Assembly (NCBI GenBank): GCA_036835375.1
Contig: DAITMB010000196.1
Coordinates: 1-6,685 of the forward strand
Direction of reading: 5' to 3'
From: JANQTF01 sp036835375
Lineage (GTDB): Bacteria; Bacteroidota; Bacteroidia; J057
Length of the DNA stretch: 6,685 bases
The notes under the pieces are model-generated. The model searched no databases and was not told the origin of the DNA. It was given only the letters and a program-made list of their open reading frames with translations. Below, in pieces: positions 1-6,535 of the stretch. The position numbers were made by a program, and so were the translations under genes. Numbering within the stretch: the first letter of the stretch is position 1; every line of letters begins with the position of its first letter.

Positions 1-1119
1 GAGCCAAGGCTTCACTGGGACTACACCATGGGCCAACTGCCCGGCACCCTCATTTCGGGCGTCCGCTATCTCTATGAGCGAGCCAACGAGCAGCGTGTCA
101 ACGGAACCCGGGCCGATGCTCGTTCGGGTAATTTGGTAGAGGAGGAGATCCGAACTGGGCGCGCTTTCAGTGCCTTCGTGCAAAATAAGCTGGACTTGAG
201 CCCCGGCTTTGTGCTCACGGCTGGCGTCCGTGTGGAACAATACGACTACGAGCGCGACATTCTCCGGCGGAGCTATTCCAGTCAGGTTCGCGACACAAAT
301 CTGGTCGCTTCGAACAATCTGGTCTCTGTGATCCCAGGGTTGGGCTTGAATTACCGGGCAGGGAGCCGATTTACCTTTTTTGGGGGAGTTCACAGAGGCT
401 TTGCCCCTCCCCGCATCAAAGATGCCATTTCAAATGTAGGAGAGGCATACCAACTGGATGCGGAGTTGAGCTGGAACTATGAAATAGGAACCCGAGCATC
501 TTTGACGAAGGGCGTGTTTGTGGAGCTCACGGGCTTTTTGATGGACTTTTCAAATCAAATCATTCCGATATCGGTGTCCTCTGGTGGCACGGGTGTCGGA
601 GAAGTCAACGGCGGCAGAACCATGCACCGCGGCGTGGAAGGTGCCTTTGTATTTGCCATCGGAGAATGGCTTCAAGCAGGCTATCGACTTGACTTCGACC
701 TGAATGTCACCCTTCAGGAATCCTTTTTCAACGGCGACCGATTTGTGGTGTCTGGAAGTGAATCCGTGAACATCGCTGGCAATCGCACCCCCTACGCCCC
801 CAACTTGCTGCTCTCCTCAGCCCTGAGCCTGGAGCTGTCCCAAGGCTTGCAGGTGAGAATCACTTCGACCTATGTCGGCGACCAGATGACCGATGAAGAA
901 AACTCCATCGAACCGGCTGCGAATGGCAGAAGTGGCTTAATGGAGGATTATTTCCTGCTGGATGCCACGGTTCAATACACATTTCCTCAGCTCAGGACCA
1001 CTTTCTTGCTGTCTGGTAAAAACCTCACCGATCAGCGCTACATCAGTTCCCGCCGCCCAGAGGGGATTCGCGTAGGACTCCCGCGCTTCCTCACAGCAGG
1101 CTTCTCTGTGCAGTTGTAA
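1..1119 (+). CDS. FecA-like TonB-dependent outer-membrane receptor, C-terminal part (5' end outside window)
   Basis: The frame is open from base 1 and ends at TAA 1117-1119, giving 372 residues. The signal peptide, plug and first barrel strands must lie upstream of the window. The visible part reads as alternating amphipathic beta strands of an outer-membrane barrel. Stretches recall the C-terminal half of E. coli FecA: 'GNLVEEE' followed by 'AFSAFVQNKLDLSPGF', 'PGLGLNYRAG', 'NGGRTMHRGVEGAF', 'NRTPYAPNLLLSSAL', an 'NSIEPAANGRSG' segment, and the closing 'GKNLTDQRYISSRRPEGI' followed by a final strand ending in VQL. FecA relatives import ferric citrate or similar ferric chelates using TonB energy. 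The exact ligand cannot be read from this fragment. The first in-frame ATG (28) is internal and is not a start. A terminator-like hairpin follows 8 bases after the stop. I am sure of the receptor family and less sure of the FecA-like subgroup. Confidence 0.9.
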   Translation, partial: EPRLHWDYTMGQLPGTLISGVRYLYERANEQRVNGTRADARSGNLVEEEIRTGRAFSAFVQNKLDLSPGFVLTAGVRVEQYDYERDILRRSYSSQVRDTNLVASNNLVSVIPGLGLNYRAGSRFTFFGGVHRGFAPPRIKDAISNVGEAYQLDAELSWNYEIGTRASLTKGVFVELTGFLMDFSNQIIPISVSSGGTGVGEVNGGRTMHRGVEGAFVFAIGEWLQAGYRLDFDLNVTLQESFFNGDRFVVSGSESVNIAGNRTPYAPNLLLSSALSLELSQGLQVRITSTYVGDQMTDEENSIEPAANGRSGLMEDYFLLDATVQYTFPQLRTTFLLSGKNLTDQRYISSRRPEGIRVGLPRFLTAGFSVQL

Positions 1120-1127
1120 TTAACGAG

Positions 1128-1180
1128 GGATCGGCTAGTGCTTGCCTCACATTGTTGATGGGCGCTACCGGTCCTTTTTT
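1128..1180 (+). terminator. Probable intrinsic terminator of the FecA-like receptor gene
   Basis: Bases 1128-1141 can pair with 1162-1174. This gives a 13-pair stem with two G-U pairs and one bulged C (1135), closing a loop of about 20 bases. It is followed directly by six T's (1175-1180). The hairpin starts eight bases after the receptor stop codon, where a terminator is expected. The loop is longer than usual, and pairing was done by eye without an energy calculation. Confidence 0.6.
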
Positions 1181-1208
1181 CTTCACAAGATCTCCTATTG
1201 AATGCTTC

Positions 1209-1634
1209 ATGAAAAAATACCTCCCCTATCTCCTCGCAGGTATAAGTCTGGCTTTGGGTTTGTTTTTCATTTACAAGGGACTCAACAAGCATTGGCTCAG
1301 CCCTTGCAAAGTGTATGGGCCTGAAAGCAGCATTCCACCGGCATACATTCAACTGATCACGGCCCTGTGTCAGTCGGGATTTCTCAAAGTCGTCGGCTCT
1401 CTACAGATACTTAGTGGCGTGCTGTTGCTTATTCCAAAGACGCGGCTACTGGGTGCGGTCCTCCTGTTGCCCATCATTCTCAACATCTTCTTGATTCACT
1501 TATTCCTCGACAATCGCCCCGAAGAATTGGTGGAGACGGGAATTCCCCTGCTGCTAACCCTCCTCGTTCTGGCGATGACTGCGCCAAATTGGCGCCACCT
1601 GTTGCTGAGCCATTCCGCCACATCCCATTCCTAG
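1209..1634 (+). CDS. DoxX-like small integral membrane protein
   Basis: This is a 141-residue, strongly hydrophobic protein with four likely transmembrane helices at about residues 4-24, 57-76, 79-99 and 110-126. The pattern fits the DoxX/DoxD-like superfamily: a 'GSLQILSGVLLLIPKTRLLG' block in which a Gly-rich helix ends in a Pro-Lys/Arg-Thr turn, then 'LPIILNIFLIHLFLD'. In Bacteroidota, small DoxX-like proteins are common, and most have no assigned reaction. Some relatives act in quinone or thiol redox processes, and C33 and C54 flank the first loop here, but a redox role is only a guess. I chose the ATG at 1209, which is followed by MKKYLPYLLAG. The frame stays open to TTG 1152 and ATG 1158, but those codons lie inside the terminator-like hairpin of the gene before and would add a non-conserved-looking tail. 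No clear Shine-Dalgarno sequence is visible. It lies 89 bases after the receptor and may be expressed by read-through or from its own promoter, which I could not identify. Confidence 0.8.
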   Translation: MKKYLPYLLAGISLALGLFFIYKGLNKHWLSPCKVYGPESSIPPAYIQLITALCQSGFLKVVGSLQILSGVLLLIPKTRLLGAVLLLPIILNIFLIHLFLDNRPEELVETGIPLLLTLLVLAMTAPNWRHLLLSHSATSHS

Positions 1635-1685
1635 CGAATCTCATACGCGCCAGATTTTTTTCTTCATCAGATCAATGCCAAATAA

Positions 1686-1719
1686 CCAGAAAGCCGAAGC
1701 AGGTGCTTCGGCTTTCTGG
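1686..1719. terminator. Perfect 15-bp inverted repeat, probable bidirectional terminator
   Basis: Bases 1686-1700 (ccagaaagccgaagc) are the exact reverse complement of 1705-1719, with a four-base loop (aggt). The stem carries an A-rich left arm and T-rich right arm (cttt/aaag) and no long T run outside it. It lies between the stop of the DoxX-like gene (1634, + strand) and the stop of the large receptor (1815, - strand). It can therefore act for both convergent genes. A protein-binding palindrome is possible, but the position argues for termination. Confidence 0.8.
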
Positions 1720-1814
1720 CAACATGGCGATCTGGAACTCCCGGTGCCGATTTTTACGGAAAATCAACCAAAATCCTCAGATCAGTTGTACAAAGACCTA
1801 CGCAGATGATTTCG

Positions 1815-4547
1815 CTATTTTCGGCGCGGGGCTCCCTCAAGAAATTCGTCAAAGGTGATCTGAAGGTAGTAGGTGCCTCCAACTTGTGGTCCGCCGTACA
1901 CCTGGGACTGTAGTTCCTGAAACATGTTGGAAGCGCCCAGCTTCAGCAAGCATTTTACCGGAGAAAGCCGATAGGTGAGCGCGGCGTCGAAGATTTGGAA
2001 TTGATTTATCCGCCCCTGGCCGTTGGGCATCTGGAAGATGTAGCTGTCCTGCCAGCGGTATCTGAGCTGGAAGCCCAGCCCCTGATAAATGTCCCGATTG
2101 CCAATATTGAACTTCAGCATGTGGCGCGGCATATTAAAATCGGAAAAGTAATTGGGATAACTAGCCTCAGCTACCCGCGAGTCATACGCGCTGAAGGTAT
2201 AGTTGGCACCAAAACGGTAACCCCAGGGCAGCTCCCCATCGACACCTGCGCCGACGCCGGTGGACGTCACCATCTTGGTGATGTTGGTGAGAAACAGGAA
2301 AGGCATCTGAAGTTCTGGGCTGAATACCACTTTGTTCGCTGTAAAGTCGCTGTAGCGATTGTGATAAATCTGAAGGTCTCCATAGATTTTGTTTGTGAGC
2401 AGGGCGCGGTAGCCAACTTCGAACGTCGTGATTTGTTCCTGCTTCAGGTATTGCAACTGCGCTGGTTCGAGCAGTTCGGGATTGGTACCACCTTGAGAGA
2501 TAAAATCCTGATAAGAGCTATTGGTCACGAGATTTTGATAAATATCAGCTCCTCGGTACATGATTTCATCGCTGGCTTGGTAGGAAAAATTTTCCACATT
2601 GGCGCGGGTATTTCCAAGGTAGATGAGATTTCCTGCATCGAAGGCCACGTAGGTATCTTGATTGGCGGGGTTGCGAAAACCCGTCTGGGCGGAAGCCCGC
2701 AAAGCATGTTGCTTCTCCTCACCGAGTAACCACACCACCGAGCCACGCGGTGTCACCCGGCCTCTGAAAGCTTGATTTTTGTCAAACCTCAGCGATCCCC
2801 GGAGCAGGACCCGCTCTTCGAAAAGTTCTTTCGTAGCCTGCACAAAGCCCCCGACTTCTCCCACATGGATCGGTCCGCCAAACCCCAAAGGGCCATCATT
2901 GTACACATGGCCGCGAGAGTTGAGGAGATAACGCCGCGCGTTGGCACCTACCTGAACATGCACAAAGTCAATTTCTTTGGACAGGTCATAGACCACGTCT
3001 GCATGGACAAAAGATGCCCGATAGGAAATGGCTGATCCCCCTGGAATGCTGATGGGCACAGCGCGGGTCTGGGCAAGGACGCTTTCAAAATTGGGATCTC
3101 CTGGCTGTAGCATGTCGCGGTCCGCAAATCGACGCGCAGCACTGTGGTCGCCTGCGGCAATACCGGGCACCTCGCCACGCAAAGCCGTCCCATATTCGAT
3201 CCCCCAGGTATTGGTGGACTTGATCTCTTCCTGCACCACCGCTCCTGCGATGGGCATGGAATAGGCATCGCCAGCGGCATCGCTCCCAGCATAGGCACGC
3301 AGGGTGAGGTGACTGCCTTTCAATTGGAATTTGTGGAAGCTGCTTCGATAATTTTCGAAGGGATACACATTTTCGTAGCGAATGACCGCATCAGCCTGCG
3401 CATACCGGAAATCATACGAAGCCTCTAGCCCCGGCGTGATCCGATAGTGGAGAGAGGCCTGAGCAAAAAACTTTTGTGCACTGGAATTGATAAGGTCCCT
3501 TTCGGCAATGCCACTGCGATTGACCGGAATCATGCTGCTATCTCTCAACATCACCTGCGCAACCACTTCGTCGCCATATCGATTCACCTCGTTGAAAGTA
3601 GGAGAGGAAGCAGGCGTAGCCAACAGCTGATCTCTGAAAGGAATATCAGCATTGGTGATGAGGAAGTTGCGATCATTTGCGTCCCATTCTTGTGCATCCA
3701 GATATTGGAAATTCACCTTCATGGCCCATTTGTCATCGAAGGATTTCGCATAACGAAAGGCAGCCTCTCCAAAAGGATTGCTGAATCCCTGGCCCGCCTG
3801 CATTACCCCCTGGCGCACATAAGCGCTCGCTCCCGGAAAGTCAAAGGGATTTCTACTGGTCACGGACAAGATGCCGTTGAAGGCATTGGCACCGTAGAGA
3901 GCGGATCCCGCACCGGGCGCAACTTCGATCCCTGACACATCGAGTTCGGTTCCGCGAAGTGCCGTGCCCACCGCATAGTTGATTCCCGGACCGCTGATGT
4001 CCATTCCATCTACGAATTGCACAAATCGCCAATTCTGCACATTACCAAAACCACGTGTGTTCACCGATTGAAAATTCACACTCGAGGTGTTCACGATCAC
4101 ACCTTCCATTTGTGACAAAGCGCCATACAAGTCGGGATTGGGATGGTATCGAAAGTCGAGGAAATTCATGTGGCTGATCGAGACGGGTGCTTTCAGAATC
4201 GACTCCTCAACGCGCGAGGCAGATACCACCAGGGTTTTCCCAATCCCCATATCGGGCTGTAAAGAGACTTCGACAAACGCTGCGCTGTCCACCACCAAAG
4301 CAAACGCCCCTTGGAATCCCAACGACTGTACCTGCAGCCGGAAGGGCAGTTCCCAAGTCACAGGCAGGTGAAACTCTCCCTCCAGGTCAGTGAGAACTCC
4401 TTGGTCGGTCTCGTCAACAAGAATCCTGGCCCCGATCACCGTCTCTTGAGTCTGGGCATCGAGGACCTTTCCATGAATAATGAGTTGTGCGTGAAGGCGT
4501 GGGAGCAAGGTTACAAAGCAAAGTAGAAGGAAATTGAGCCTGTACAT
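1815..4547 (-). CDS. TonB-dependent outer-membrane receptor with N-terminal carboxypeptidase-regulatory-like domain
   Basis: This is a complete 910-residue receptor. Residues 1-20 form a signal peptide (MYRLNFLLLCFVTLL..LHA, likely cleaved before Q21). Residues 22-97 form a beta-sandwich of the CarboxypepD_reg-like type, with the usual 'GKVLDAQTQETVIGARI' opening and 'GVLTDLEGEFHL' middle; this is a hallmark of Bacteroidota receptors. Residues 103-112 (KTLVVSASRV) resemble a TonB box. The plug covers about 115-232 and includes 'VNTRGFGN', 'FVDGMDISGPG' and 'IEVAPGAGSALYGANAFNGI'. The rest, from about 233, is a 22-strand-type barrel ending near 'GGTYYLQITFD', followed by a short basic tail. 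It should bind a substrate at the cell surface and move it into the periplasm using TonB. No SusD-like partner follows, so I do not call it a SusC glycan transporter. The ligand (siderophore, metal complex, peptide, vitamin or other) cannot be told from sequence. ATG 4545-4547 is chosen because the signal peptide starts there. The composite TonB gene lies 206 bases upstream on the same strand. Confidence 0.93.
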   Translation of the reverse strand: MYRLNFLLLCFVTLLPRLHAQLIIHGKVLDAQTQETVIGARILVDETDQGVLTDLEGEFHLPVTWELPFRLQVQSLGFQGAFALVVDSAAFVEVSLQPDMGIGKTLVVSASRVEESILKAPVSISHMNFLDFRYHPNPDLYGALSQMEGVIVNTSSVNFQSVNTRGFGNVQNWRFVQFVDGMDISGPGINYAVGTALRGTELDVSGIEVAPGAGSALYGANAFNGILSVTSRNPFDFPGASAYVRQGVMQAGQGFSNPFGEAAFRYAKSFDDKWAMKVNFQYLDAQEWDANDRNFLITNADIPFRDQLLATPASSPTFNEVNRYGDEVVAQVMLRDSSMIPVNRSGIAERDLINSSAQKFFAQASLHYRITPGLEASYDFRYAQADAVIRYENVYPFENYRSSFHKFQLKGSHLTLRAYAGSDAAGDAYSMPIAGAVVQEEIKSTNTWGIEYGTALRGEVPGIAAGDHSAARRFADRDMLQPGDPNFESVLAQTRAVPISIPGGSAISYRASFVHADVVYDLSKEIDFVHVQVGANARRYLLNSRGHVYNDGPLGFGGPIHVGEVGGFVQATKELFEERVLLRGSLRFDKNQAFRGRVTPRGSVVWLLGEEKQHALRASAQTGFRNPANQDTYVAFDAGNLIYLGNTRANVENFSYQASDEIMYRGADIYQNLVTNSSYQDFISQGGTNPELLEPAQLQYLKQEQITTFEVGYRALLTNKIYGDLQIYHNRYSDFTANKVVFSPELQMPFLFLTNITKMVTSTGVGAGVDGELPWGYRFGANYTFSAYDSRVAEASYPNYFSDFNMPRHMLKFNIGNRDIYQGLGFQLRYRWQDSYIFQMPNGQGRINQFQIFDAALTYRLSPVKCLLKLGASNMFQELQSQVYGGPQVGGTYYLQITFDEFLEGAPRRK

Positions 4548-4753
4548 AAGCGTAATTCGATTGAGGGATACTGGGAAAAATGCGGGTTAAAATGAGTTCT
4601 GATAGGGCAAAGCTCTCCTGAGCGGCGATGAGCTGCGATATTGGCAGGCGACTACCTACCGTTTTGTTGTGATAACATCGAGAAAATACCTTGGGAGGAA
4701 AGCGACCTGTTCACACATTGAATCCAGGCGCTCAAGCTTGACTCAGCAAGAAA
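4548..4753. other. Spacer between the composite TonB gene and the receptor gene
   Basis: There are 206 bases with no supportable ORF on either strand. Transcription of both neighbours runs right to left through it, so it would hold the 5' leader and perhaps the promoter of the receptor gene. I see no convincing Bacteroidota -33/-7 pair and no strong terminator hairpin for the gene before; only short (4-5 bp) inverted repeats such as the arms around 4611-4634 are present. Whether the two genes share a transcript is open. Confidence 0.5.
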
Positions 4754-6535
4754 CTAAGGCATCTCAAATTTGACTGGAAGCGTGTAGTACACCGGTACTG
4801 CCACCCCTTGCTGCTGCCCCGCGTGCCATGTCGGCATTGAGCGCACTATGCGCAGTGCTTCTTCATCACAGCCATAGCCCAAGCCCCGCAGGACTTGAAA
4901 GCCTGTGAGGTGTCCATCTGCTTCCACAACGAAGCGCACATAGACCGTCCCGGACACTTCGCGCTCTTTCGCCAAAGGAGGATACTGGAGTTTGGATTGC
5001 AAGTAGGTGAGCATCGCGTGATCGCCTCCCGGGAAAAATGGCATACGCTGAGCCATTTCCAGCGGAGAAGTGATTGGCGCGGGCGCAGCAGGTTTCGGAG
5101 CAGGGGCAGGAGCCACCTCTTGAATGGGGCTTGGAGCAGGCAGATACACCGTTTCAGGACGAGCAGGGGCCAGGGAGGCAATGGGATCTATCGGAGCGCT
5201 CTCGATTTTCGGGTCGGCAATGACTACAGGCTCGTTGTTGGCAATATTGATCATTCGACTGGTCATGGCTTCTTGAGCACCTGGTCGCTTAGCCAGCAGT
5301 TTCACCTGAAAACTCCCCGCCGAAGGGTAGCTGTAGCGGTGGCCTTGCTTCACGGGCATCACTACTCCATTCCCAAAATCCATTTTGTATGCTACACTTG
5401 GATCGTAGGCTGGAATGGAGAGGACAAAGGACTTGCCGACGACCAACTCTCCCTGAAGCGAAAACGAAGCGTCAGGCGAAGGTACCGCAAGTATGCTGGC
5501 AACGGACGACACAACTGAGTTGGGAGGGGAGGCCAAGGTGGTTTCTGCAAGTACGTTCGCAGGGTAATCTGACGACTCTACAGTCAGTTGTTCGTCTGCC
5601 TCCTCCGCAAATGACATCCGCTGCGCTTCAGCAAAATCTGTTTCTGACGTCGCCAGCTTCTCAGAATTTTCCAGAGAAGTCGCTATGAAGGGCTTGGTAG
5701 CCGCATTGCCTGATGAATGAAAGGCAAAAACGAGACCGATGAGCAGCACCGCCACACCCGATAACAAGAGGGGAAGTAAGAATTTTCTGCCAGAAAAGCG
5801 TGCAGCGAAGGTAGATGCCTTTTCCCGATCCTCCTCCTCCAATTGTAATTGACACCACCCCATTTCTTCCCCGAGCGACGTGATATTCACCCTGAAAGCT
5901 TCTTCGTGGAGCTTAATGGCTTCTTTATAGTTCGTGATGGCCAAGGACCAATCTTTCGTTGACTTTGCTGCCTGTGCTTGCTGTAGGTGATGAGAAAACA
6001 CCTCTCCCTTCTTGCAGGTTTCGATCACTTGGTCAAACTCTTCGATTTGCCAAGGGCAGGAGGGATCATATAGGCGTTTCGCCTGTGTGAATGACTCCAG
6101 CGCCCGGGACCAGTTTTGTGTCAAGTACGCGTCGTTGCCCTGCCGAACGAGCGTCTCCATTTGAAGGTGAGAATGAGTAGCCGTCAGCTTTCGCTCCAGG
6201 TCTTTTCTCAATGCGAGGTACTCTGGTTGATGAAGCTCGATGGCCGCAACCAAGTGACTGACAGCCAATTCCCATTGACCTTCCTCATAGGCTTCGTTGG
6301 CGCTGTGGTAATAATACAAAAACTGATGAAGCTGCGGAGACTCCTGTTCGATCAAGTCGATCAGCCGATTCAGATCGCCCAGCAAATGTGACTTCCCTTG
6401 ACTGCGCTTGAGCGAAGCCAATTGCTTCATGAAGGTCCGGTCGCCGGCAGCGAGCCAGCCCTGGAGTTCCACGAGGGTGTCTTCCGGCTTCTTTTCCGCA
6501 AGAAGGGTCCGAAAATGATGGATGGTCTTAGGCAT
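4754..6535 (-). CDS. Composite TonB-family protein: TPR-like cytoplasmic region, TM helix, PKD-like domain, TonB C-terminal domain
   Basis: This 593-residue protein carries several modules. Residues 1-65 are a small helical domain. Residues 79-240 hold three TPR-like repeats with an exact 54-residue period (W88, W142, W196, each followed by x-x-Ala). Residues 252-272 form one transmembrane helix preceded by R246, R250 and K251, which predicts a cytoplasmic N-terminus. Residues 276-355 are a Ser/Ala/Glu-rich linker. Residues about 356-432 resemble a PKD domain (YKMDFGNG, then HRYSYPSAGSFQVKLL). Residues 454-491 are a Pro/Ala-rich spacer (APAPAPKPAAPAP). Residues 496-593 form a TonB C-terminal domain with 'FFPGGDHAMLTYLQSKLQYP', 'GTVYVRFVVEADG', 'DEEALRIVRSMPTW' and 'LPVKFEMP'. 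Known TonB C-domains bind the TonB box of receptors in the periplasm, so the neighbouring receptor is a natural partner. Typical TonB proteins have about 220-300 residues and almost no cytoplasmic part, so the TPR and PKD parts are extra. The helix lacks the Ser-x3-His pair of E. coli TonB (S259 is followed by V263), so coupling to ExbB/ExbD is uncertain. The ATG at 6533-6535 is the first in frame; no Shine-Dalgarno sequence is seen. Confidence 0.88.
   Translation of the reverse strand: MPKTIHHFRTLLAEKKPEDTLVELQGWLAAGDRTFMKQLASLKRSQGKSHLLGDLNRLIDLIEQESPQLHQFLYYYHSANEAYEEGQWELAVSHLVAAIELHQPEYLALRKDLERKLTATHSHLQMETLVRQGNDAYLTQNWSRALESFTQAKRLYDPSCPWQIEEFDQVIETCKKGEVFSHHLQQAQAAKSTKDWSLAITNYKEAIKLHEEAFRVNITSLGEEMGWCQLQLEEEDREKASTFAARFSGRKFLLPLLLSGVAVLLIGLVFAFHSSGNAATKPFIATSLENSEKLATSETDFAEAQRMSFAEEADEQLTVESSDYPANVLAETTLASPPNSVVSSVASILAVPSPDASFSLQGELVVGKSFVLSIPAYDPSVAYKMDFGNGVVMPVKQGHRYSYPSAGSFQVKLLAKRPGAQEAMTSRMINIANNEPVVIADPKIESAPIDPIASLAPARPETVYLPAPSPIQEVAPAPAPKPAAPAPITSPLEMAQRMPFFPGGDHAMLTYLQSKLQYPPLAKEREVSGTVYVRFVVEADGHLTGFQVLRGLGYGCDEEALRIVRSMPTWHAGQQQGVAVPVYYTLPVKFEMP
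5816..6301 (-). repeat. Three tandem 54-residue TPR-like repeats within the composite TonB protein
   Basis: Protein residues 79-132, 133-186 and 187-240 align without any gap. Shared positions include the Trp at repeat position 10 (W88, W142, W196), the Ala three residues later (A91, A145, A199), and an A-[IK]-x-L pattern near position 20 (AAIELH, QAKRLYD, EAIKLHE). Each unit looks like one TPR helix pair plus an extra helix of about 20 residues. The repeats are degenerate in protein and not evident as DNA repeats, so duplication was old. TPR arrays usually bind other proteins; here they would face the cytoplasm. Confidence 0.7.

Noticed and set aside
1038..1352. A 104-codon minus-strand frame across the receptor end and the DoxX-like start
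   Set aside because: It overlaps two better-supported genes and a terminator-like hairpin, and its product looks random.
1589..1858. An 89-codon plus-strand frame across the convergent gap
   Set aside because: It overlaps the ends of both neighbouring genes and translates straight through the perfect hairpin; there is no domain-like content.
1995..2729. A 244-codon open frame on the plus strand, antisense to the large receptor
   Set aside because: It lies wholly within the receptor gene, whose protein has clear domains. The antisense product shows no recognisable domain, signal or membrane pattern; it is a chance frame from the codon use of the real gene.
3447..3935. A 162-codon open frame on the plus strand inside the receptor gene
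   Set aside because: It is antisense to the plug and early barrel region, which is well supported; the product has no recognisable features.
1815..4547. SusC-type glycan transporter identity for the large receptor
   Set aside because: The beta-sandwich plus plug plus barrel layout fits, but there is no SusD-like lipoprotein gene downstream and no glycan-related gene nearby, so only the general receptor call is supported.
4608..4615. Promoter -7-like sequence GAGCTTTG on the minus strand upstream of the large receptor
   Set aside because: It has one mismatch to TAnnTTTG in a key position and no TTG/TTTG -33 box at the usual distance, so it cannot be separated from chance.
4895..5518. A 207-codon open frame on the plus strand inside the composite TonB gene
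   Set aside because: It is antisense to the TonB C-domain, Pro-rich linker and PKD-like domain. Its product is Arg/His-rich low-complexity sequence, typical of a shadow of a Pro/Ala-rich gene.
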